This document shows positions 1 through 8,519 of a stretch of DNA of 14,066 nucleotides, piece by piece. A program made the translations under genes and the position numbers. Origin of the DNA: Chromera velia (lineage: Eukaryota; Sar; Chromeraceae); the NCBI GenBank assembly GCA_018398765.1, contig JAHBMJ010003000.1, forward strand, positions 1 to 14,066, read 5' to 3'. The notes beneath the pieces were generated by a model. That model was not told the origin of the DNA. It ran no database searches and worked only from the letters and a program-made list of their open reading frames with translations. Positions within the stretch are counted from its first letter, which is position 1. Every line of letters begins with the position of its first letter.

Positions 1-941
1 AAGATTTGATCCTCTCACCACGTGTCCAGACAGAAGCTTGATTGAACTGTGTATGCAGAGTTCGTAACAAGGTCAGTCAAAAAGCTGCTGCTTAGCTGTA
101 TGCACAGACGCAGGATTGACTGCAAATTTGGACCTACTGGTGGGCCTGTTACCTCCATCCTGCAGATGTACAGGAGAATATGCAGCTATGTCTGTCCCAT
201 ACCAGTTCTTTTTTGCCATCGAAGATCCTATAGCTTAATTGAATGCATTGGCGTGGCCGAGATCGATCTTGTGCCATGCACTGGCGTCCCGCACATATTG
301 CTTGAGGGGCACGTTTCTCTCTGCATGTTGTGCGGAGGGATGGATTGTTTTCTCGCGACAGTTCGCACGGAGCCCGCCATGCGTGACGGATGGGTGTCGC
401 GAGCAGGCTTCACTCGCGCGCGTTACCCTTTGAGCCAGGTCGCGGGGGCCGGTGTACAGAGCTAGACAAGAACCGAGGCCCTGGGCCCCGGCATCGGATT
501 TGGGCTCAGTGGTGGGATGACGGGGGCCACGTCAGTTCCTGAATACTTTGAAGGGAGACATGCCGGAACCCCTGCAGTCCTGCTAGCAATATTCTCGTAC
601 GTGCTTCCCCTGATCTTCCCGTGCGCATTATTATTTCTCACACTTTACAAGCATCTACAAGCCGAATATATATACGTGTGTAAAAATTCCTTTAAAAATC
701 CCGCAAATCACAATAGTTTGCGTGGGGAAAAACTGACAGGGAGATAATATAGCTGTCAGAATTATCACTCGAGGTGATGAATGAGGTCAGGAAAAAGTGG
801 AAGAGCGGAGATGCAGCACTGTGGAGGTTAGACTTCGAGTGATACTTGCATCACCATTGCACTAGATTGACTTCAACAGTCGATAGATAGCCTTCTCTAC
901 AGCGTTCCGTCCACTCTCGCACCTTTCAGGAGACTGAACCG
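1..941. other. Upstream flank of the TMBIM gene, no supported gene
   Basis: I see no supportable gene here. A 138-codon frame (49-465, +) is open, but it is cysteine-rich without recognisable domains, shows no credible splice or start context, and overlaps open frames on the other strand. GC content rises around 360-620 (including a GCGCGCG run near 415) and falls after about 620. The right part probably holds the promoter and 5' UTR of the gene starting at 942. A CCTTTCAG just before 930 could be a 5'-UTR intron acceptor, but no donor can be paired with it by eye. Confidence 0.5.
664..677 (+). promoter_or_regulatory. TATA-like AT tract upstream of the TMBIM gene
   Basis: An AATATATATA tract lies about 270 bp before the ATG at 942. 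It is the only TATA-like run in this flank. Many protist promoters, including those of apicomplexans, do not rely on a canonical TATA box, so this is a weak suggestion based on position and composition only. Confidence 0.15.
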
Positions 942-2308
942 ATGTCGCGCCCTAACGACATTGAACAAGGAGGCTATGGCGGGCCCCCCAACTACAACGA
1001 CCAGTACGGTGGTAACGCCTACGGGGGACAGGGACGGCCCCAGGGAGGGAACACCACAGTGGTTGTGGTCCAGGACAGCAGGCCGCAGCCATCAGCCTAC
1101 GGACAGCCGTACGGAGCCACCGATAAGCCCTACGTCCAGCCTTATCCCCCTGCAGCGCACCAGCCTCCTGTAGACTACTCTCAGTATGAGGGGGCGCAGC
1201 TGGATGGCAGCGTTCCGACGTACGTGCGCCATGCCTTCATCAGAAAGGTGTACACGATTTTGGGGATCCAGCTGGCCATCACTTTCGCCATCTGCTGTAT
1301 TTTTATGTTCGTCCAACCTGGTAAGTAGAACTGCATGCATGGATACGCGAGCCAGAATTTCGTATAAGCTCTTGCTTCCGCGCTCTTCGCGTCACAATTT
1401 ATCGGTCTCTGCTTCCCTCACTGTGTGCAGTGAAGACGTGGATGGCGGCCAACGTGTGGTTCTTCATTGTCGTTCTGATCGTCTCCTTCGTAATCCTCTG
1501 TATGCTGACGTGCTGCTGCACAAATCTGGCACGGCACCACCCATGGAATATGATCTTACTCGGAATATTCACTCTCTGCTTCGCGGCAATGCTTGGCGTG
1601 ATCATCGCATTTGCCGACGTCAACGCAGTCGGCATTGCGGCCCTTGCGACGGCAGTCATTGTTGTAGTCAGTCTTGGTTTGGTTGCTTTCTTTTCCTTTC
1701 CTTTCTTTTCTTGTGTGCTGGGACTCTGACAGTCACTGCACTAGAGGGTTCATTCCTATTTCATAAGGGAGAGAAGAGCGAGAAATGTGGTTGGGTGGGG
1801 AATGAACGGCTCGGTGTTCGACTCTGACAGTAGAATCATTCATTCATCCTCACAGCGTGAAGTGAAGTCCCCAGATTGACTTTCTTTCGACGAGCCCAGC
1901 CTCCCAGCGTTCTCTCTCTGTGCTCTCTGCTGCTCTTTGCCGACTCAAGAATTCGTTCACGAACGAACAGTGGAATCCGGTGTGTACCCTTTTCTCTCTC
2001 TTCCTCTCTCCCGCTCTGTGTGAGTGCGTGGAAGGGGGGGGAGTGTTGCAAGCACAAGTTGTGACCAGTATGTGCGTTGTTGAGTGGTGCCCTGTGAATT
2101 GGTTGCTGCATGGCAACTCTTGATGTTGATGTCCGTATGCTGATGGAAACTCCGCACAGAGAGAAAGAGAGAGAGCGCGCGACAAAGAGAGAGAGGGAGA
2201 GAGAAAGAGGGAGGAAGAGAAAGAAAGAGAAGGAGCGAAAGAGAGAGAGAGAGAGACAAATGCAAAGAGAGGGAAAGAGAGAAAAAGGAGAGAAAGAGAG
2301 AGAGAGAA

Positions 2309-2348
<40 letters not shown>

Positions 2349-3290
2349 GAATGAGGTCGAAGGATTGCTATGCCACGTTTGAGTGTGCAGCGTTGTATTT
2401 TTCTCTCCCCCTCTTGCTCTTTCTTTGGGATGCGATCATGCGTGCAGGGGCTCACGGCGTTTGCGTGCCAAACAAAGTATGACTTCACAGGCTGGGGACC
2501 TTACCTTTTCGTTGCCCTTCTGATGCTGCTCGTCTTCGGCTTGCTGGCAGGGATCTTCGTTCCGACCGGAGGAGCCAGTATCGTCGGCCTGGTCATTGCA
2601 GTCCTTGGAGCGACGATCTTTTCGTTGTACATTGTGTACGACACTCAATTGATCGTGGGAGGAAAACACAGGAAATACCAACTCGGAGTTGACGGTCAGT
2701 CAGTGCTCGTACTCTTACTGATAGGGAAGTTTTCTTTCAGCCAAACGAGGGAACGGCAAAAGGCACGAACAGGACCACACTTATATACATACACGCATAC
2801 GTAAACGTAAAGAGGGAACTGATGCCTTCCCAGGTATTTATTTGAGACTGAATGGACGGACACTCTTTATCTCTCTTTTCTTTTGTGTTGAGCATTCTTT
2901 TTTTTTCCTTCCACTGAACCTCCAAACCAAAACTGCTTTTCTCTTCTTTGTCTTGACGCCTCTCTACTCCTTCCGTTGCCTTGATTGCCTCCGAGCATTT
3001 CTTCGATTGGGGGTCTCTGAATTTCCACCACTGCTCTCCCTTTTTTTTACTTCTGCCCTCGCGCTCCTCTGCTAGTGTTGATTGGGGCCGGTGTGTGGGA
3101 ACACAAGAGTGTCCTCCCGCCCTCTGCTCAGACCCAAAAGGTTTTTTCTCACCTGACGTGAGAAACAGTTTGACTAGCTGCGTCCATCCATGTTTGTCTC
3201 TCTCTCTCTCTCTCTCCCCGTTTTGTGTGTGTGTGTGTATGTGTGTCTGTATGTGTGTGAGTGAGTGAGAGAGAGTGAGTGAGTGAGTGA

Positions 3291-3322
<32 letters not shown>

Positions 3323-3770
3323 AAGAGTTTGTGCGTACACAGCACACCGTCAAAAGATCAGTTGTGCTCGAAGCCCAGAGAGACAAACTTGGCCCGTTAG
3401 CAGTTTCTTCTTCTTGTGCACGTTGGGTGAGGGGGATTCCTGCCCTCCCTGCCCACAGCTCTCTCTCTGTATGCTCCGCCTCTTCGAGGGCCTGGCAGGC
3501 CTTCGTTAGAGTGAGCGTGATGCAGTTTTGATGCATACTTTGTGAGGGATCGCACGCCTTCCACATGCGTGTGGTATGGCTGCATTGAGTCTTTTTCGTT
3601 CCTTCCATGCTCCGTTGAATTAATTCCTGCATGGTGTTGCATGCATGTGTACAATTCGTATGGATGGGTGGATGGATGCAGAATACGTCTTTGGAGCTTT
3701 GAGCTTGTACCTAGACATCACGCAGCTCTTCCTGTGTCTACTGTCGATTGTCGGATTCGTCGGGCGTTGA
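942..3770 (+). CDS. TMBIM/Lifeguard (Bax inhibitor-1 family) seven-helix membrane protein, 4 exons
   Basis: Modelled exons are 942-1320, 1431-1663, 2448-2694 and 3682-3770 (TGA stop), giving about 315 aa, close to animal Lifeguard proteins. Residues 1-100 are a Gly/Pro/Tyr/Gln-rich cytosolic tail, as in GRINA/FAIM2-type members. Seven hydrophobic segments follow, at about 106-124, 135-157, 167-187, 192-211, 221-241, 247-267 and 297-312. Family hallmarks are QTKYDFT (212-218), YDTQL (268-272) and EYVFGALSLYLDI (287-299). Asp269 and Asp298 sit where the family carries its pH-sensing aspartate pair. Junction 1 (G|GTAAGT to TGTGCAG) and junction 3 (G|GTCAGT to GATGCAG) join in phase 1 and restore conserved sequence. 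The exon 2 donor is less certain: I chose GTAGTC at 1664, but nearby GT dinucleotides would shift a few residues. Members sit in ER, Golgi or endosomal membranes and modulate calcium leak and cell death. That role is transferred from the family, not shown here. Confidence 0.93.
1332..1339. repeat. TGCATGCA palindrome in TMBIM intron 1
   Basis: One of seven TGCATGCA loci in the window. The others are at 3638, 4403, 4514, 5763, 12214 and 13948. This one lies 12 nt inside intron 1. A (T)GCATGC core is a known over-represented, AP2-factor-type motif in apicomplexan non-coding DNA. No function is shown for this copy. Confidence 0.35.
2158..2344. repeat. Polypurine GA microsatellite in TMBIM intron 2, ending in (AG)17
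   Basis: Nearly 190 nt of A/G-only or A/G-dominated sequence, with a perfect 34-nt AG run at 2311-2344. It lies in intron 2 (1664-2447) on the sense strand, about 100 nt before the acceptor at 2447. The same tract creates long artefactual open frames on both strands (Glu/Arg/Lys-rich on +, Ser/Leu-rich on -). Confidence 0.9.
3197..3332. repeat. Compound microsatellite (TC)n-(TG)n-(GAGT)n-(GT)n-(GA)n in TMBIM intron 3
   Basis: Contiguous short-period blocks: TC at 3197-3216, TG from about 3224, then mixed GTAT/GTGA/GAGT, another GT run and a terminal GA run ending near 3332. All lie in intron 3 (2695-3681), which is also pyrimidine-rich upstream (2870-3060). It produces spurious His/Thr/Ser-rich frames on the minus strand. 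Confidence 0.9.
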
Positions 3771-3823
3771 GACGGGGGGAGGGACGAGGCGAAGAAGGAT
3801 GGGGGGACAGAGCTCTGCTGAGA

Positions 3824-3844
3824 GGGAGGGGGGGAGGGGGGGGG
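3824..3844 (+). repeat. G-run cluster, potential G-quadruplex, just after the TMBIM stop
   Basis: G3-A-G7-A-G9 begins 54 nt after the TGA at 3768-3770. It contains four or more GGG runs separated by single bases, which meets the usual intramolecular quadruplex pattern. More G runs lie at 3774-3783, 3801-3806 and 4110-4118. It would lie in the 3' UTR or just downstream, on the sense strand. Confidence 0.6.
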
Positions 3845-4559
3845 ATCTTTGGAGGACTGGGGAGAGAGACAGAAAAGAGAGAGAGAGAGAGGCGAGAGGC
3901 CCCGATAGAAAAAGAAGAGGGGAGGGTGCTTCATCAAAAAGAAAAAAAGAAACAGGCCGCGAAATGAGTGAAAGTCGCAGAGAGAAGATGGGTCGGAATG
4001 CAGAGAGCAAAGGAAAGATGAGTAGGACTACCTAGCTTCAAGCCAGAAGGACAAAGTTTTCCCGTGTGCGTTGGGTAGCAGGGGAGGCGAGGGGGAACGA
4101 GGCCGAGAACGGGGGGGGGCATGTGGAGTTGTTTGTGGGCGACGGGCCTGCTTCATTTCATTGGGTGACAGGAAGAAGGGGGGCATCGATCACACAACGG
4201 AATATTCAATTAATCAAAATTTTAACTCGCAGATTGTACATTTTGAGCCCCTCCCTTCCCTTAGATCGTGTACATCAATCAAACAATCAGTTGCAGAACG
4301 AAGTCTCAGAGAGATCGATCCACTTTTCTTGATGTTTGGCCGTGAGGGTTCGGAGAGAAGAAACACTTTTCTCGTCCCCGACCTGCGTCTTCGTAGACCG
4401 AGTGCATGCATGCATAATCAAGCTAAATCAAGCAGTTAGATACGTGCACTGGGAATCATGTTGAAAGAGACACTAGAAGAGACAGGAAAAGAAGAGAAGA
4501 ATTCACCACTTCATGCATGCATGTACTTGTTTGTACTTGTTTGTATCTATGCGTGAGGG

Positions 4560-5060
4560 ATTAGACTCATTCCGAGTCATTCGATGCGTTAAATAATTTC
4601 CTTATATTCTACTAGTAGCTTACACTAAATTTCGATCTCAATTCCAATTTTTAATAAGTGACTCTTCTAGCAACTCTTTAAAGCAAGAAAACTTATAATA
4701 ATAAAAATTTAGATCAAATTGATCAGCACGTAGTACGTGCTCTAGGGCAATACGTGCCTAGGTACGTGCTCTAGGGCACCTAGTAGGGCACCAGACTTAG
4801 CCACCAATAATTCACTGAGTACTAGACTTAGTATCACTGATTATTCAAAGTTTCTCATCTATATATTGTAAATTGTAATTCATACTTTAGTTTTCAACTT
4901 TTCATTCTTTCAAATATCTAATTATATTTCCAGCAATCCACACTAAAGAATCAAGCATTATTGAAGAATCGCTAGAAGAATCGATACATGATATCAATGT
5001 TTTAAGGGAGATCAAAAAAACACTCTAAAATCCTACAATTAGTTAATTATAAGTGTTGGA
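4560..5060. repeat. AT-rich island with TACGTGC repeats, possible inserted element
   Basis: The base composition is clearly more AT-rich than on either side. Near its left part, TACGTGC occurs at 4734, 4751 and 4763, and the 16-mer TACGTGCTCTAGGGCA is repeated exactly at 4734-4749 and 4763-4778. GCACGTA (4726-4732) and TACGTGC (4734-4740) form a perfect 7-bp inverted repeat with a 1-nt spacer. CCTAGG lies at 4757-4762. No open frame of note and no paired termini were found, so the element class is unknown. Confidence 0.5.
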
Positions 5061-5453
5061 ATTAATGCGGAAAGAATGAGAGAAAGAACGATCAAAACGG
5101 GGGAGAGGACAGGAGAGAAAAGCTACTAGAGGAGAGAACTATAGGGAGAGAACTCTAGAGAGAACTCAGAGAAGATCGAGAGAACTAGGCCGGTAGACAA
5201 GACAAAAGGAAGGAAACGAAGGAAGCATCGAAAGAAGAAAAGAAAGAAACTTTGTGAATGAAGACGATCTCGAGAGTGAAAAACATTCATTCAAATTTCA
5301 AAAAAAGAAAAAAAAATGAAAGAAAGAAAGGGGGAGAAGGGCAGAGAGAACGGCAAGAAGGAAATACGGAAAAAGGAACTGAAAACAAAAGACGAAAGAA
5401 AAAACGAGCGAAAGAAAGACAACATACATGCGTGAATCGTATCAAAAAAGTGA

Positions 5454-7814
5454 TTAGTCATCGTATTGCGGTATGTCATTGTACGAATATCCTGGAATCC
5501 CCCGAAAGATTTGTACAAATATGAACGTGTAGAAGGCCCCAGGAATAAACGCAATCGACCCGATGATCAAAAACGGAATCGAATCGTACACGCGCGTCTT
5601 GAAGAACACGTTCAGACCCATCATCAGAAAAGTGGAACCCACAGCAAACAGGAACAGAGCCTGCACCCAAAGGGAGGACAGGAACGTCGCAGAAGCAATG
5701 AAGAACAAAATAAAGACGCCAAGAAGAAAATCAAGACTCGTACTCTCGAACGTCAAAGCCCATGCATGCATTGAGCTGCTGCATGGGAATGAAATGACTC
5801 TTCGAAGGGACGAGAGAGAGAAAATATATATCTGCCCATCTGCTTTCACAGATCATGGTTTTCAGAAGGAAACCTCTACAGGTCCAAAAAATACCAGCGA
5901 GTAGCGAAAAAGGTGCGGTGCCAATGCAAAAGACGAAAGAAAGTTTTCTCAAACGCAAAAACACGAATCGCAAGACCAGCAACAGAAACGCGGAGAAAGG
6001 AGAACGCGGGAGGAAGGCGGCACCCGATCGCAGAACGGTCACCCACACTCTTGTCATGATTCGTTCACTTGTTCGCTCAATGAATGCATGACAGACACAC
6101 GGTTAGACAGAGAGATAATCCGGGTAGGGGTACCTAAAGATGTGAAGTTGAGACAGAGAGACCGTAGCAGACAGAGAGACAGACTATATGTTTCTTCTTC
6201 TCCCTGACAGAAAGACAGGCAGACAGACTGCGCGATTCCTTTGTCTTCTTTTGCTCTTCCTGTGTTTCTCGCCAATCCTGGGTGAGTCTGGATGTGAACT
6301 TCTTATCCTGCTTTCCTCCCTTCTCTTCACACACGGACGAACTCCAGGACACACACACAGACACACACACACACCCTCCCCCCCCCCCCCCCCCCCCCCC
6401 CCCCACACGCACTTAGGGGGAAACAGGAGACAGACAGACCATTAATATATGATTCTTTCTTTTCCCTCGATCCTTCAGCAAGAAACGCGGGCGGGCAGAC
6501 AGGCAGTCAAAGAGACGGACGGACGGACGGATGGACTTTCCTTTTCATTTTTTCCTTCATTCTTTCTTTCTTTCTTTCTTTCTCCTTTGTTCGTTTGTTC
6601 TTTCATCCTTGTTTTGTTTGTTCCTTTTTTCTTTCTGTCTTTTTTTTTCTCTTTCTTTCTTTTTTCTTCTTGTCTCTTTCCTTTGGATTCTTTCTTTGTC
6701 TATCTGTCGATCTGTCTGTCTGTACTTTCTGTGAGTCTGCTTTGTCCTTTTTTCTGCTTCGTCTTTTTTCTTTTTCTTTCCAGTCTGTCTGCCTGTGTGT
6801 CTTCTTTCTGTTCATTCATCTTTCTTTCTTTCTTTCTTTCTTTCTTTTTTCTATCTGTTTGTCTGTCTGTCTATCTATCTATCTTGGCATCTTTTCTCTT
6901 ATCCTTCCTCGGTATAGACTCAGAGACAGGAAGTGGGGACGTAGGAACATCGAAAGACCCAGACATGCACAGACAGGTATCACGTCACAGACAGGGAGGT
7001 GGATAGAAAGACAACTGCAGAGACAAAATCGGGGAGGGGGGTCGAAGGACAGATGGACAAAGATCGAAAGATTGATTCACTCACTGACAGCCAGGCAGGG
7101 ACAAATGGATGGACAGACAGACAGACATAAACAAGAGAGGTGCCGACACGCACTGAGGCAGACAGACGCGAAAAAAAAAAAGAATGGACGCCTTCGTGAT
7201 CTCAAAGATGGGGCAGGCAAGGCCAACACAGGGGGATAGGAAGAGGCGCAGGCAAGACGGTTGAACGGCCAGGGCAGAGGAGAAGGAGGAGGAAGAAGAA
7301 GAAGAAGAAGAAGAAGAAGAAAAAGAAGAAGAAGAAGAGGACTAGAGGTGGGGGGGAGGAAAGTGAGAAGGAAGCAACGTAAAGACAGGGTGGGGAACAA
7401 GGGAGAAGGGGGGGGGATGACTCATGACAAGGCGGGGGTGAGAATTGAGAGAGGTGGGTGGGGACACTTGATTCAGGAAGAAAACGCAGACAGGGAGGAA
7501 TGAGAGGAGAGAGGAACGGATGGAAGAATGAACATAAGGCAGCGCAAGTATAAGGGGCGAAAGGGAACAATTGCAGTGGTCGTGAAGAGAAGTTTGAAGA
7601 AGAGGGATTCATTAGCAGCCACATGTACACTCGGATCACTTGTAGTCTGTGACACAATACTCACCAGGGCCAGGGACTTCCACGGTGTGTCTGGTGGCCT
7701 CAAGGGGGGCGGCGCGTTGGAGTCGAACATCAGATCTGGATTTGACGTCTCCTTCGTTTTCCGTCCGAATAATCGAGGCTCCAGGGGCCTCTCTTCGGAC
7801 ACCACCTTTGCCAT
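5454..7814 (-). CDS. TMEM230-family two-helix membrane protein, 2 exons
   Basis: Exon 1 is complement(7665-7814) and exon 2 is complement(5454-5660), with a TAA stop, giving 118 aa; human TMEM230 is about 120 aa. The donor CTG|GTGAGT and acceptor GGTGCAG|GCT are both phase 0. The joined protein reads RPPDTPWKSLAL then ALFLFAVGS, matching the family pattern of a Pro/Lys stretch entering helix 1. Helix 1 spans about 51-70, helix 2 about 77-102 (containing PFLIIG and FIPG), and the tail GIPGYSYNDIPQYDD is the family signature. The cytosolic N-terminus (1-50) is charged. TMEM230 proteins sit on Golgi, recycling and secretory vesicles and take part in trafficking; that role is by family. The start at 7814 is the first Met in the frame. 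No in-frame stop lies close upstream, so a short upstream extension cannot be excluded. The gene is divergent from the CCDC113 gene and convergent with the TMBIM gene. Confidence 0.9.
6349..6404. repeat. (CA)n followed by a perfect C27 homopolymer
   Basis: A CA-rich run leads into 27 consecutive C residues at 6378-6404. In the TMEM230 pre-mRNA this is G27. Homopolymers this long are unstable and error-prone in sequencing, so the exact length is uncertain. Confidence 0.85.
6549..6895. repeat. Pyrimidine-rich TTTC/CTGT microsatellite block
   Basis: About 350 nt of mostly C/T sequence with runs of TTTC (near 6563-6582 and 6822-6845) and CTGT/CTAT tetramers (near 6708-6722 and 6860-6885). It lies in the TMEM230 intron, where the transcript sees it as purine-rich. 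It generates spurious Phe/Leu/Ser-rich frames on the plus strand. Confidence 0.85.
7285..7340. repeat. (GAA)n trinucleotide repeat
   Basis: Interrupted GAA/AAG repeat, near-perfect at 7292-7320 and again at 7324-7338, within the TMEM230 intron (TTC/CTT in the sense of the transcript). Flanking DNA is G- and A-rich. Confidence 0.85.
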
Positions 7815-8519
7815 ATTTTCTGGTAATGAGGTCCAGCTCTTCGAGCGGCTTGATCGGAACCTTCACTTGAAAGATGAATGGGCGGTGGGTGAGCTGGAAG
7901 GAATTCTTCACTTCCGGTGGAAACCCTCAGTCGATTCACACTGTTGTTCGGATATAGATCTCGTCTCTTGTCTTCCTCTTTTGTTCATCCAAACGAGAAG
8001 CTTCCGATTGATCAGATGATGTTCTACAAGCTGTTCTTCTTCATTGCTATACATTCGTCATGATTCGTCCAGAGCTCTGCCACTGCTGCTCTGGTCCGAC
8101 GCGCATGGTCAGACATGGTCAGCTAGACTTCACACATGTGACAAAATGTGTGCGCGTTTGTGACGCGCGCGGAATGTGGTGCGCGCGAAAATGCAGACCA
8201 TGTATATCCATGATTATCCATGTATAGACCGACATTAGACCGACTTTTTAAAAATTTTCAAAAACGTACTTCATGCAGTTTTTAATTTGGGATCGATCGA
8301 TGCTTTCCCCATCCTCTTCAGCTCGTCACTGATTTGTTCGACCGACGGGCGTATATTCGAACAGCATTACATACCACATACATAGGTAGACCATCAGACT
8401 ATTGAACGACGGTTCTCCTGGAATTCTCTCTCGCAAGACTGCATGGGTTTGCATCAGGTTTCCTTCAGTCGACATCCATCGCCTTCATTCCAAAAGAACG
8501 ATTGGTTGACTGAGCAACC
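7815..8519. promoter_or_regulatory. Divergent promoter region between TMEM230 and CCDC113 genes
   Basis: A 705-bp gap between two head-to-head ATGs, so it must hold both 5' UTRs and probably both promoters. Visible elements are a 10-bp-period direct repeat CATGGTCAG at 8104-8112 and 8114-8122, a cluster of CG-alternating runs at 8151-8187, and paired TATCCATG copies near 8205-8225. Two TAGACCGAC copies start near 8225 and 8236. No canonical TATA box is obvious. Whether control is shared is an inference from the arrangement. Confidence 0.5.

Larger units (their letters stand above)
3771..5453. other. Convergent intergenic region between TMBIM and TMEM230 genes
   Basis: Both flanking genes end towards this 1.7-kb space, so it should hold two 3' UTRs and polyadenylation regions. 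No gene is supportable. Content from left to right: G-rich and GA-rich DNA (3771-4120), mixed sequence with TGCATGCA at 4403 and 4514, an AT-rich island (about 4560-5060) and a strongly purine-rich stretch (about 5060-5430). The last of these is pyrimidine-rich in the sense of the TMEM230 transcript. No single canonical poly(A) signal stands out. Confidence 0.6.
5661..7664 (-). other. 2.0-kb low-complexity intron of the TMEM230 gene
   Basis: The intron is more than five times the combined coding length (357 nt). In plus-strand order it holds TGCATGCA (5763), a CA run, a perfect C27 tract, TTTC/CTGT-rich pyrimidine DNA and a GAA tract. Long frames on either strand here are compositional artefacts. 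No hidden middle exon is needed, because the two exons join in phase into a full-length family protein. Confidence 0.85.

Noticed and set aside
49-465. 138-codon Cys-rich forward frame upstream of the TMBIM gene
   Set aside because: It has no recognisable domain, low-quality coding character and no splice context, and it overlaps other open frames on both strands.
1850-2488. 212-codon Ser/Leu-rich minus-strand frame
   Set aside because: It is the translation of the (GA)n tract and the flanking intron 2 of TMBIM on the antisense strand.
5731-6057. 108-codon hydrophobic minus-strand frame, considered as an extra TMEM230 exon or a separate membrane protein
   Set aside because: The two-exon TMEM230 model is already full length and in phase. 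The hydrophobicity comes from A/G-rich DNA read on the opposite strand, and no splice pair is needed.
6449-7239. Long Phe/Leu/Ser-rich forward frames, considered as possible membrane proteins
   Set aside because: They arise from TTTC/CTGT microsatellite DNA. Hydrophobicity is compositional and there is no family signature.
7636-7911. 91-codon minus-strand frame beginning MKNSFQ across the same exon
   Set aside because: It is out of frame with the family-matching reading and would join exon 2 in the wrong phase. The frame starting at 7814 joins exactly.
7528-8019. 163-codon plus-strand frame overlapping the start of the TMEM230 gene
   Set aside because: It is antisense to TMEM230 exon 1, whose family match is strong. 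The openness reflects the complementary strand of real coding DNA.
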